DNA of 8,885 bases from Planctomycetota bacterium (lineage in GTDB: Bacteria > Planctomycetota > Phycisphaerae > UBA1845), in contig JADFRO010000106.1 in NCBI GenBank assembly GCA_022561255.1, positions 1 through 8,885 of the forward strand, written 5' to 3'. A model generated the notes under the pieces. That model was not told the DNA's origin. It did no database searches and saw only the letters and a list, made by a program, of their open reading frames with translations. Position 1 is the first letter of the stretch. The number at the start of each line of letters is the position of its first letter. The translations under genes were made by a program, and so were the position numbers. Shown in pieces: positions 1 to 6,085 of this stretch.

Positions 1-491
1 TCGCAACCCGCCTGGAATCGGAAGGGATCGAGCTGATCAACGCCGTGCATCCCTCGGCCAACCTCGCAACAAACGCTACGATCGGACGAAACAGCGTCGT
101 GGCAGCGGGCGTCTTGGTTTGCGCGCATTGTCAGATCGGGGACTCGGTAATCCTGAACACGGGGTGCATCGTCGATCATGAATCGTTCATCGGAACCGCG
201 ACGCACGTTTGCCCGGGAGCGCGTCTGGCCGGTCGTGTGACCGTTGAGTCCGGTGCGTTCGTCGGTATCGGAGCGACGATCATCCAATCCATTCGGGTCG
301 GGTACGAGGCGATCATCGGGGCGGGCGCGGTTGTGATCGCCGATGTGGTACCGATGTCCACGGTGGTGGGCGTTCCGGCGCGGCCGATCAAATCGGTTGA
401 AAAATCGGCGACGGCCCACGCGTGGTTGGTGCCGGAATTGGCTCATTTGTCGATATCTCCCGCACCGATCGAAACATCACCGATGCAGTGA
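1..491 (+). CDS. NeuD/PglD-like sugar acyltransferase, 5' truncated by window edge
   Basis: Likely transfers an acetyl (acyl) group from acyl-CoA to a nucleotide sugar or sialic-acid-type sugar for surface polysaccharide or glycan synthesis, in the cytoplasm. About 162 residues are visible and the frame is open to the window edge. The fragment enters with the family's linker into HPSA, then runs through left-handed beta-helix hexapeptide repeats (many [IV]G.[GN]A/SV steps), the conserved histidine in VDHES (codon at 177-179, the probable general base by analogy with PglD), PGARLAG, IGAGAVV and the closing GVPARPIK. Family members are about 200-220 residues, so the N-terminal nucleotide-sugar-binding part is lost upstream. 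A GTG at 45 lies inside the conserved HPSA region and is not a credible start. The last 30 residues are an unconserved tail. The gene converges on the cupin gene with only 8 bp between stops. The substrate cannot be told from this fragment. Confidence 0.85.
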   Translation, partial: ATRLESEGIELINAVHPSANLATNATIGRNSVVAAGVLVCAHCQIGDSVILNTGCIVDHESFIGTATHVCPGARLAGRVTVESGAFVGIGATIIQSIRVGYEAIIGAGAVVIADVVPMSTVVGVPARPIKSVEKSATAHAWLVPELAHLSISPAPIETSPMQ

Positions 492-499
492 CTCACCGT

Positions 500-862
500 T
501 CATATTCGATCGGGCCGCCGAATGGTCCGATCGTTCACCACATCTCCCGTGTTGATTGTCGAGCGCGGCTCTACGAGCAAGACGTGTGCCTCTCGGTCGG
601 CTATGGGCAGATGCTCGACGCCGCGAGGGACGACGACGAATTCTCCCTCGTGGACGGTGACGTCGCCGTCGCGCAGTTTTATGCGCAAGTTGCCCTTAAC
701 GACGAGAAACATTTCATCCTCGTTTTCGTGGAGATGCCAGACGAACTCACCCTTTAGCTTGGCGAGTTTGATGTGGCAGTCGCCGACGTCGCCGACGATT
801 TTTGGGGTCCAGTGTTCGTGGAACGTAGCAAACTTCTCTTTCAGATTGATTTTCTCGATCAT
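500..862 (-). CDS. small single-domain cupin protein
   Basis: A 120-residue cupin of the mannose-6-phosphate-isomerase-like type; the actual reaction is unknown. Cupin motif 1 is seen at about residues 38-57 (G, then H43-L-H45, four residues, E50, six residues, G57), and motif 2 at 73-87 (G73, P79, G81, H84), with alanine where the motif usually has its last asparagine. H43, H45, E50 and H84 form a complete predicted metal-binding set. The C-terminus (STINTGDVVNDRT) resembles other small cupins of this group. The start chosen is the ATG at 860-862, because its A-T-G-A overlaps the stop of the upstream acyltransferase gene and MIEKINL begins the family-like sequence. The longer open frame up to 1033 lies wholly inside the acyltransferase gene and is a shadow. 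Translation is probably coupled to the upstream gene. The link to lipid A acylation is by position only. Confidence 0.85.
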   Translation of the reverse strand: MIEKINLKEKFATFHEHWTPKIVGDVGDCHIKLAKLKGEFVWHLHENEDEMFLVVKGNLRIKLRDGDVTVHEGEFVVVPRGVEHLPIADREAHVLLVEPRSTINTGDVVNDRTIRRPDRI

Positions 863-1803
863 GTGGAGGTTGCCTCGGCTGTTGCGGGCACGGCTGACGT
901 CCGTTCTTTCGGTTGGCTTTTCCAGCGGCGGTGAATCCAAAGGTACTGTTCGGGTTGATCGCGAACGGTTTGTTCGATGGCTGTTGTGTACGTCTGCGTG
1001 ATCCAGCGGAGTGGGTCGGCCTGATCCTCCCACTCATGGGGGTGAATAACGCGCTGGATACCGATCTCGTATTGGGCGACGTTTCCCAGTCGCCGGCAGT
1101 AGGCGACGACGATCGGCGACTTCGTCGTCATGGCGAGCAGTCCGATGGACTTGTAGGTGGACGCGGGGCGGCCGAAGAAGTTCACGAAAATCCCTTTGCG
1201 GCCAGCGTCCTGATCGCCTACGAAACCCACCAGCGATCCGTCGGCGAGTAGCTCCTCGGCGTGTGCGGCTGCACCACGTTTGTCGAGGAGTCTCATGCCG
1301 TGCCGTCGGCGGCTGGCGACGATGAAGCGGTTGAGGTACACGTTGTCGAGCGGGCGCATGACGGCCGTGACCTCGAGTTTCAAGACGGCGAGCAGTTGGG
1401 CCGGGAGCTCGAACGATCCGTAGTGTCCCGTCACGAGAACGGCGCCGCGTCCGGAGAGTATGCTCTTGAGCGCTTCCTGGACGTTCACGCCGCGGATGAA
1501 TCGATTCCAAGTGAACCGATCGATGAGCCGCGGAAGGCAAACGGCTTCGACGGCGAACATCGCGGCGTTTTCGATGGAGCGGTCGGCGATGCGGGCGATT
1601 TCTCCGCTGGAGTACTCCTGCCCGAAGGAGGCGGTGAGGTGTTCGATCGCACGGTTACGGTGTCGGGGCAGGAGGATGATCCACAGTCGTGCGAACAGAC
1701 GGGCGCTGCGCAAATTCCAGTTGATGGGGAAACACCACATGATGGCCAGCGCTGCGCGGACGGTGAGGTACGTCAGCCAAGCTGAGAATCCGGACCTCTT
1801 CAT
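859..1803 (-). CDS. LpxL/HtrB-family lysophospholipid (lipid A) acyltransferase
   Basis: A 314-residue member of the LpxL/LpxM/HtrB family, which adds secondary acyl chains to lipid A precursors at the inner membrane; the family also includes other membrane acyltransferases, so the exact acceptor is not certain. Visible marks are a hydrophobic N-terminal segment (about residues 8-28) for membrane anchoring, the catalytic H-x4-E dyad in HYGSFE (H127, E132), GDQD at 197-200, NFFGRPA at 208-214, and the C-terminal YLWIHRRWK at 287-295. Length matches the family (about 300). A Ser/Thr/Ala-rich tail of about 15 residues follows. The ATG at 1801-1803 has no Shine-Dalgarno sequence but a TACGAT box 7 nt upstream, suggesting a leaderless transcript. 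The stop overlaps the downstream cupin start by four bases. The gene is divergent from queA. Confidence 0.88.
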   Translation of the reverse strand: MKRSGFSAWLTYLTVRAALAIMWCFPINWNLRSARLFARLWIILLPRHRNRAIEHLTASFGQEYSSGEIARIADRSIENAAMFAVEAVCLPRLIDRFTWNRFIRGVNVQEALKSILSGRGAVLVTGHYGSFELPAQLLAVLKLEVTAVMRPLDNVYLNRFIVASRRRHGMRLLDKRGAAAHAEELLADGSLVGFVGDQDAGRKGIFVNFFGRPASTYKSIGLLAMTTKSPIVVAYCRRLGNVAQYEIGIQRVIHPHEWEDQADPLRWITQTYTTAIEQTVRDQPEQYLWIHRRWKSQPKERTSAVPATAEATST

Positions 1804-1810
1804 CGCCGGT

Positions 1811-1840
1811 ATCGTACCACGGGCGGCGCAAGGCGACCAA
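1811..1840 (-). promoter_or_regulatory. putative leaderless promoter of the lipid A acyltransferase gene
   Basis: Reading the minus strand, TTGGTC (1835-1840) and TACGAT (1811-1816) are 18 nt apart, and the TANNNT box ends 7 nt before the ATG. That places the transcription start at or next to the start codon. No Shine-Dalgarno sequence lies between. The -10 box overlaps a small inverted repeat, GGTA-tcg-TACC (1808-1818). The -35 matches consensus only in TTG, so this rests mainly on the position of the -10. The purine-rich AAGGGG at about 1839-1844 on the other strand is the likely ribosome binding site of queA, so the two genes share this 51-bp gap. Confidence 0.35.
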
Positions 1841-1854
1841 GGGGTGTACGAATC

Positions 1855-2935
1855 GTGAATCGCAAGCTAGACAACGACGCGTCGCTCGATGTCGCCTCCC
1901 TTGACTACGCCCTGCCCGACGTTCTTATCGCTCAGTTCCCTCCGGCGCGCCGGGATGACGCTCGACTGCTTGTCGTGGACCGCGGACGTGACACACTGGG
2001 TGATCGACGTGTGAAGGAGCTACCCGATCTTCTCCGTCTCGATGATCTGTTGGTGCTCAACGATACGAAGGTCGTTCCGGCGAAGTTGGTTGCCCGGCGA
2101 GAGACGGGCGGGCGCGTCGGCGGTCTGTTCCTCCGCGAACGGTCGCCCGGCGTTTGGGAGGTGCTGCTTGAGGGTTCCAAACGGCTTCGCGTCGGCGAGA
2201 TCCTAACCGCCGGCGATGAAACCGATGGGGAGATTGGGCTTCGGTTGGAAGAGAACAAGGGGGAGGGGCGATGGGTCGTACGGGTCGACCGAGTGGGGTC
2301 GGCTGAAAGTCTGCTGGAGCGGATCGGTGTCACTCCACTGCCGCCGTACATTCGTCGGCGTAACGACGATCGGAGCGAGGACGACGCGGATCGGAGGCGG
2401 TATCAGACGGTGTACGCGCGGAATGCCGGTGCGATCGCCGCGCCGACGGCGGGACTGCACTTCACGCGGGAGATGCTCGACCGTATCCGTGGCCGCGGTG
2501 TCAGGACCGCTTTTGTGACCCTACACGTGGGGATCGGTACGTTTAGACCCCTTAGCGTCGACCGGTTGGACGACCACGTAATGCACTCCGAGCTGTTCGA
2601 GCTTTCCAGCGATACAGCGGAGGCGATCACCGCCTGTCGAGCCCGAGGGGGGCGGGTGGTGGCTGTCGGCACAACAACGGTCCGCGTGTTGGAGTCGTCG
2701 GTGGACGAAGACGGATCGATCGTCCCCGCAGGGCTCGACGGATATTTTTATTCGTCCACCACATCGGTTTCGAGTCGTGGACGCGTTGCTGACGAATTTT
2801 CACTTGCCCAGAAGCACGCTCCTCGCGTTGGTGATGGCCTTCGCCGGGGTTTCTCGTACGCGAGACGCCTACGCTCATGCGGTCGAGCAAAGATATCGGT
2901 TCTACAGCTATGGCGACGCGATGCTGATCGATTAG
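1855..2935 (+). CDS. queA: QueA, tRNA ribosyltransferase-isomerase; frameshifted near the 3' end
   Basis: S-adenosylmethionine:tRNA ribosyltransferase-isomerase makes epoxyqueuosine in the anticodon wobble position of GUN tRNAs (queuosine pathway, cytoplasm). The N-terminal 290 or so residues are clearly QueA: DYALPDVLIAQFPPARRD (17-34), LVLNDTKVVPAKL (66-78), PLPPYIRR (161-168), RYQTVYA...GAIAAPTAGLHFT (182-204), TLHVGIGTFRPL (222-233), VGTTTVRVLES (271-281). After PAG (about 293) the first frame turns into unrelated sequence and stops at 2938-2940. From 2738 the +1 frame instead reads TDIFIRPPHRF, VVDALLTNFHLPRSTLLAL and YRFYSYGDAMLID, the conserved QueA C-terminus, ending at TAG 2933-2935. 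Removing one base gives 359 residues, the usual QueA length. Start GTG 1855 has AAGGGG about 10 nt upstream. Whether this is a true mutation or a sequencing/assembly error cannot be told here. Confidence 0.93.
2721..2738 (+). other. queA: single-base frameshift site in queA
   Basis: The change from frame 1 to frame 2 must fall here, between SIVPAG in frame 1 and STDIFI in frame 2. Two short runs could have gained a base: CCCC at 2724-2727 (removing one C reads SIVPQGSTDIFI) or GGG at 2731-2733 (removing one G reads SIVPAGSTDIFI). Both corrected sequences look natural for the family. I see no slippery heptamer, no in-frame stop codon at the shift point and no internal Shine-Dalgarno-like stimulator, so programmed frameshifting is unlikely. 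Confidence 0.85.
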
Positions 2936-3065
2936 AATGATCCGCTTGTCTGTGTTGTGCTGCGGGTTGTCAGTGCTCCGTCACACGTCATTTCATGAGT
3001 GGGGCTGAACAGAGCCGCGACCGAGAGGGAGCGGACGATTGGCGATCACCGGGAATCGCGGGAAC

Positions 3066-3117
3066 GCTCCCTCACGGGAGCTTCGCTCTCCGCAGGAGCT
3101 TCGCTCTCCGCAGGAGC
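3066..3117. repeat. hairpin plus 18-bp tandem repeat upstream of thyX
   Basis: GGAGCTTCGCTCTCCGCA occurs twice head to tail (3077-3094 and 3095-3112), followed by a five-base start of a third unit (3113-3117). The first unit overlaps a perfect 6-bp hairpin, GCTCCC-TCAC-GGGAGC (3066-3081). Each unit can also form GAGC-TTC-GCTC and CTCC-GCA-GGAG stems. Read on the minus strand, the units encode PAESEAPAESEAP, which recalls the GEAPAEP-type repeats scattered in planctomycete genomes. A purine-rich stretch before it (about 3010-3035, AGCCGCGACCGAGAGGGAG) probably belongs to the same dispersed element. That family link is from memory. No transposase is present. Confidence 0.7.
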
Positions 3118-3170
3118 GGCTCGGGAAAAGCCGTCAACCGACAGGTGGCGGAACAATGGAGTGCTTCGCA

Positions 3171-3178
3171 AAGGAGGG
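3171..3178 (+). promoter_or_regulatory. thyX: thyX ribosome binding site
   Basis: AAGGAGGG lies 11 nt before the ATG at 3190-3192. It is the best Shine-Dalgarno sequence in the window and decides the thyX start against the in-frame upstream ATG at 2995. Confidence 0.75.
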
Positions 3179-3189
3179 CGCCGTTCCAT

Positions 3190-3966
3190 ATGAAGGTGAT
3201 TCGTCGACCCAGCGTGTACCTGGTTGGCCGGCAGGAGTTGGACAACGAGGAGATCGGGCGATTTCTCGATGACCACGGAGTGTCTGGGTGGACCACGGAC
3301 ACCGATACGCCGGGTGAACTTCTGCCGGAGCTTGCGGGCAGACTCTGCTACCTGAGCTTCGCCAAGCCACGACCTGGCGGTAACAGCGCATACCTTGGCC
3401 ACATCAAAGAGGTGGGCCACGGCAGCGTTCTGGAACACAGCGTCTGGAATTTTATCATCACGGGTGTTTCACGATCCTTTACGCACGAACTGGTGCGCCA
3501 TCGGGCGGGGTTTGGTTACTCGCAGTTATCGCAACGATACGTCGATGAATCCAAAGCGGATTTCGTCGAGCCGGATTGCATCGGAGACGATCCGGAAATG
3601 CACGAGGTCTGGCGTTCTGCGGTCGCAAACGCGCAGGAGGCGTACGTAAAGCTCGTCGCGGCGCTGCAGGCTAAATTCGCCGACGTTGAGGACAAGACGC
3701 TGCGGCGCAAGTTGGCGCGACAGGCTGCGCGATCCGTTCTGCCCAACGCGACGGAGACGAAGATTTTCGTGACCGCCAACGCTCGCGCGCTTCGCCACTT
3801 CGTCGAGCTTCGTTGCAACGAGCACGCGGAGACGGAGATTCGAGAAGTCGCGGCGCTCGTGCTTGAGATATTACAAACAGAAGCGCCGAATGTATTCAGT
3901 GATTATGAGTTCGTGAGCCTTGCGGATGGCACGCGGGCTGCGAAGACGAAGTTCAACAAGGTATGA
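3190..3966 (+). CDS. thyX: flavin-dependent thymidylate synthase ThyX
   Basis: Converts dUMP to dTMP using methylene-tetrahydrofolate, with FAD/NADPH as reductant; cytoplasmic homotetramer in known cases. The 258-residue product fits the family (about 220-270). Seen in order: LCYLSF (52-57), GHGSVLEHSVWNF (76-88), THELVRHRAGFGYSQLSQRYV (98-118), ARSVLPNATET (180-190), TANARALRHFVELR (195-208) and AETEIREVA (213-221). The RHR at 103-105 is the flavin/substrate-binding motif. Eight residues separate RHR from the serine of SQRY, whereas the classical signature is RHR-x7-S, so there is one extra residue. ATG 3190 is chosen because of AAGGAGGG upstream and because MKVIRRPSVYLVG begins family-like sequence; the 65-codon open extension upstream is repeat-derived. 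The aminotransferase gene follows after 27 bp and is probably cotranscribed. Confidence 0.93.
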   Translation: MKVIRRPSVYLVGRQELDNEEIGRFLDDHGVSGWTTDTDTPGELLPELAGRLCYLSFAKPRPGGNSAYLGHIKEVGHGSVLEHSVWNFIITGVSRSFTHELVRHRAGFGYSQLSQRYVDESKADFVEPDCIGDDPEMHEVWRSAVANAQEAYVKLVAALQAKFADVEDKTLRRKLARQAARSVLPNATETKIFVTANARALRHFVELRCNEHAETEIREVAALVLEILQTEAPNVFSDYEFVSLADGTRAAKTKFNKV

Positions 3967-3993
3967 CGTAAGCGTTTCAGGGAGTCGATCAGG

Positions 3994-5316
3994 ATGTTGG
4001 GAATTAAAACCGAGAATGATGCACGGCCCAGCGGTGATGGGTGGATCGGCCCGGCGCCGTCCATCGAGATGAGTCTGCCAGGCCCCAATGCCAAGGCAAT
4101 GATCGAGAGGGATGAGCGCTGCAGTTCGCCGTCGAACACGCGCGACTATCCACTCGTCGTGAGGCGCGCGCTCGGTTCGGTGGTCGAGGATGTTGACGGC
4201 AATCGGTTCCTGGACTTCGCAGCGGGCATTGCCGTTTGCGCGACGGGACACTGTCATCCGAAGGTCGTCGAGGCGATTCAGCAGCAGGCGGCCTCGCTGA
4301 TGCACATCTGCGGCAGCGATTTCTACTATCCCGCGATGGTGGACCTTGTGGAAAAGCTCGTATCGATCGTTCCGGGCAAAGGAGCCAAGCGCGTGCTGCT
4401 GACCAACAGCGGTACGGAGGCGGTCGAGGCCACGATGAAGCTCTCACGTTTCCACACGGGGCGCAAGTGGATCATTGGGTTTCACGGCGCGTTTCACGGG
4501 CGGACGATGGGGGCGCTTTCGCTCACCTGTTCCAAGGCGCGGCAGAAGGAGGGATTCGGCCCGCTTGTTCCGATGATCGCGCACGTTCCTTACGGTGACG
4601 TCGACGCGATCGAGTCGCAACTCTTTAAGTATCAGATGGCTCCCAACGAGGTAGCCGCGATTTTCGTGGAAGCGCTGCAGGGTGAGGGTGGATACGTCGT
4701 ACCCGATCCGTCGTTCTTAACGGGGCTGCGGGCGCTTTGCGACAAGCACGGTATCTTGCTCGTGTGCGATGAGATTCAGTCTGGGGCTGGGCGTACGGGT
4801 AAGTGGTTCGCGTATGATCACGCGGGCATCACGCCGGACATCACGTTGATGGCCAAGGGATTGGCGAGCGGCATGCCTCTGGGAGCGGTGATCGCACGCG
4901 AGGGAGTGATGAACTGGCCGCCCGGTGCGCAGGGAAGCACGTTCGGCGGGAATCCCATCTGCTGCGCCGCCGCTCTGGCGACGCTCCGACTGGTCGAGTC
5001 CGGTTTCATGGCCAACGCCGCCAAACTAGGCGAACACCTACTGTCTGAGCTTCGTGCGATTGCCGAACGCCGCAAAGTCGTCTCGAACGTTCGCGGATTG
5101 GGTTTAATGTGCGGCGTTGACATCATCAATCGCCGGACGGGCAAGGCTGATCCGAAGCTGCGTGAAAAGCTGTTGAAGGCTGCGTTCGATCGCGGTTTGA
5201 TCATGTTAGCCTGTGGCGATCGCAGCATCCGCTTCTGCCCGCCGCTGTGCATCAACGAGACGCAGCTTGATGTCGGGTTGAAGCTGTTCGACGAGGCGCT
5301 CGCGACGGTTGTGTAA
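3994..5316 (+). CDS. class III PLP-dependent aminotransferase (GabT/acetylornithine aminotransferase group)
   Basis: A 440-residue fold-type I, class III pyridoxal-phosphate aminotransferase, acting on an omega-amino group or, in some relatives, as an amino acid racemase. Landmarks: VVEDVDGNRFLDFAAGIAV (63-81), GHCHP (85-89), LLTNSGTEAVEA (135-146; phosphate-binding turn), FHGAFHGRTMGALSLT (163-178), VEALQGEGG (225-233), CDEIQSGAGRTG (258-269; D259 contacts the pyridine nitrogen), LMAKGLASG (285-293; K288 the Schiff-base lysine) and STFGGNP (315-321). Together with the N-terminal GP..KAMIERDE segment these resemble the GabT-like 'acetylornithine aminotransferase family' subgroup rather than classical ArgD, which is shorter. 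The first 28 residues or so look like a variable leader. ATG 3994 has AGGGAG (3979-3984) 9 nt upstream. It follows thyX closely with no obvious biochemical link. The substrate (GABA, ornithine, lysine or other) cannot be fixed from sequence. Confidence 0.88.
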   Translation: MLGIKTENDARPSGDGWIGPAPSIEMSLPGPNAKAMIERDERCSSPSNTRDYPLVVRRALGSVVEDVDGNRFLDFAAGIAVCATGHCHPKVVEAIQQQAASLMHICGSDFYYPAMVDLVEKLVSIVPGKGAKRVLLTNSGTEAVEATMKLSRFHTGRKWIIGFHGAFHGRTMGALSLTCSKARQKEGFGPLVPMIAHVPYGDVDAIESQLFKYQMAPNEVAAIFVEALQGEGGYVVPDPSFLTGLRALCDKHGILLVCDEIQSGAGRTGKWFAYDHAGITPDITLMAKGLASGMPLGAVIAREGVMNWPPGAQGSTFGGNPICCAAALATLRLVESGFMANAAKLGEHLLSELRAIAERRKVVSNVRGLGLMCGVDIINRRTGKADPKLREKLLKAAFDRGLIMLACGDRSIRFCPPLCINETQLDVGLKLFDEALATVV

Positions 5317-5342
5317 TACGCCCGGTGGCTGTGCCCGTTGAC

Positions 5343-5368
5343 CCCCCTCTATCCTCCTGGGCAGGGGG
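5343..5368. terminator. possible hairpin terminator after the aminotransferase gene
   Basis: CCCCCT (5343-5348) can pair with AGGGGG (5363-5368) across a 14-nt loop, 27 bp past the aminotransferase stop. There is no T-run after it on either strand, so it is not a canonical Rho-independent terminator. It may instead be part of the neighbouring repeat element, since a similar ACCCCCC run precedes the second copy at 7620-7626. Confidence 0.25.
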
Positions 5369-5390
5369 AAGGCAACTAAGGCGGTTCGCC

Positions 5391-5446
5391 GGCCTTCGAG
5401 TAACCTCGAACGCTGGGAAATCGCGCGGGCTCAAGCCCGCGGCTCG
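5391..5446. repeat. 56-bp dispersed hairpin repeat, copy 1
   Basis: Begins GGCCTTCGAGT and ends with TCGCGCGGGCTCAAGCCCGC followed by GGCTCG. The second copy at 7647-7702 has the same two ends and exactly the same 19-nt spacing between them. The core GCGGGCT-CA-AGCCCGC is a perfect inverted repeat, extended by one C-G pair. This copy lies between the converging aminotransferase and ACT genes, so it could end transcription from both sides, although no T-run follows. It is a REP-like element with no coding content. Confidence 0.75.
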
Positions 5447-5468
5447 GAACGGAGAAACGTGAAATGTT

Positions 5469-5933
5469 CTAGCGCCGTCGAGCGGGGGTCTTTGGGCGGC
5501 GTAGTTTGATCTTCATGTCTCGTCGGGTGCTCTTGTTATTGTTGTTTTCGAGCACCTTCACGGCTTTCTTGATGTCGGGAACCTTAATCACGACGACCGT
5601 TCTACCACGGGCCGAGCCGCCGGCGCAATACATGTACGCGATGTCGATGTGGGCGGCGGATAGCTTGTCGCAAAGATCGGCTGCGGCACCCGGCTTGTTG
5701 CTCAGCGTCACGGAAATCACGTCCGTCTCTTGAACGGGGAAATTGAGCTTTTTAAGTACCTTGCGGGTATCCGCGGCGCTGTCGACGATCATGCGAATCA
5801 CGCCGTGCTCGCTGGAGTCCATCACCGATAGCGTCGTGATGTTGACCTTCGCCTTGGCCAGCCCGCGGAACAGTTGAGACAGGACGCCGGGCTTGTTCGC
5901 CAGGAAGATAGAAAACTGAAGGCATTTTTCCAC
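5469..5933 (-). CDS. tandem ACT-domain protein with basic tail
   Basis: A 154-residue protein made of two ACT domains, the small-ligand (often amino acid) sensing fold, with no enzyme domain attached. ACT 1 covers about residues 5-68 (FSIFLANKPGVLSQLFRGLA, NITTLSVMD) and ACT 2 about 73-130 (ISVTLSNKPGAAADLCDKLS, IDIAYMYC); both carry the NKPG loop whose glycine usually lines the ligand site. The arrangement resembles uncharacterised tandem-ACT proteins of the COG4747 kind. Residues 130-154 are unusual: NNNN followed by a stretch in which 11 of 21 residues are Lys or Arg, ending PARRR. Start is GTG 5931-5933, with GGAG (5941-5944, inside AAAAAGGAG) 7 nt upstream. It is divergent from asnS across a 152-bp gap. 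A role in sensing or regulation is inferred from the fold; the ligand is unknown. Confidence 0.85.
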   Translation of the reverse strand: MEKCLQFSIFLANKPGVLSQLFRGLAKAKVNITTLSVMDSSEHGVIRMIVDSAADTRKVLKKLNFPVQETDVISVTLSNKPGAAADLCDKLSAAHIDIAYMYCAGGSARGRTVVVIKVPDIKKAVKVLENNNNKSTRRDMKIKLRRPKTPARRR

Positions 5934-5985
5934 GGCCTAACTCCTTTTTCCCTGTGACTGACTACGTTTCCATGCGGAAGTCGCG

Positions 5986-6003
5986 GACTGCAGTCGGAGT
6001 ATA
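5986..6003 (-). promoter_or_regulatory. putative -10 box and palindromic operator of the ACT gene
   Basis: Reading the minus strand, TATACT (5998-6003) is a good -10 box. Two bases after it comes a perfect 10-bp palindrome, GACTGCAGTC (5986-5995), covering the expected transcription start. I find no good -35 at 16-18 nt. The start codon is about 55 nt downstream, leaving a normal leader with a strong ribosome binding site. A protein bound to the palindrome would block initiation, but no regulator is known here. Confidence 0.35.
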
Positions 6004-6049
6004 GCCCGGTCGCCGGCGGAATCCAGAGCGCAGAGGCGCCGGTCGGATG

Positions 6050-6077
6050 TTGCGGTCGCCGCGTAGCCACCCTACAC
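6050..6077 (+). promoter_or_regulatory. asnS: putative leaderless promoter of asnS
   Basis: TTGCGG (6050-6055), a 16-nt spacer and TACACT (6072-6077) end 8 nt before the ATG at 6086-6088. No Shine-Dalgarno sequence occurs upstream of that ATG, so the transcript may begin at or next to the start codon. The -35 matches consensus only in TTG. The arrangement mirrors that of the lipid A acyltransferase gene. Confidence 0.35.
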
Positions 6078-6085
6078 TCGCCCGC

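Larger units (their letters stand above)
2936..3189. other. intergenic region between queA and thyX
   Basis: A gap of 254 bp once the true ends of queA and thyX are used. It holds the hairpin/tandem repeat described separately and, at its end, the thyX ribosome binding site. The thyX reading frame is open through it back to an ATG at 2995, but that stretch (MSGAEQSRDREGADD...) is repeat-derived and has no counterpart in ThyX proteins. I see no convincing promoter or terminator. Confidence 0.6.

Noticed and set aside
863..1033. Longer cupin protein starting at 1033
   Set aside because: The extension lies inside the acyltransferase gene in another frame; the ATGA overlap gives a clear start.
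1261..1785. Plus-strand open frame of 174 codons
   Set aside because: It is the antisense shadow of the acyltransferase gene, whose catalytic motifs are intact on the minus strand.
2721..2738. Programmed frameshifting in queA
   Set aside because: No slippery sequence, no stop codon at the shift point and no stimulatory element; the family is not known to use it.
3077..3117. CRISPR-like array
   Set aside because: The 18-bp units are directly adjacent with no spacers and only two full copies.
2995..3189. ATG 2995 as the start of thyX, adding 65 residues
   Set aside because: The added part is repeat-derived and unlike ThyX; AAGGAGGG before ATG 3190 and family-like sequence from there favour the shorter form.
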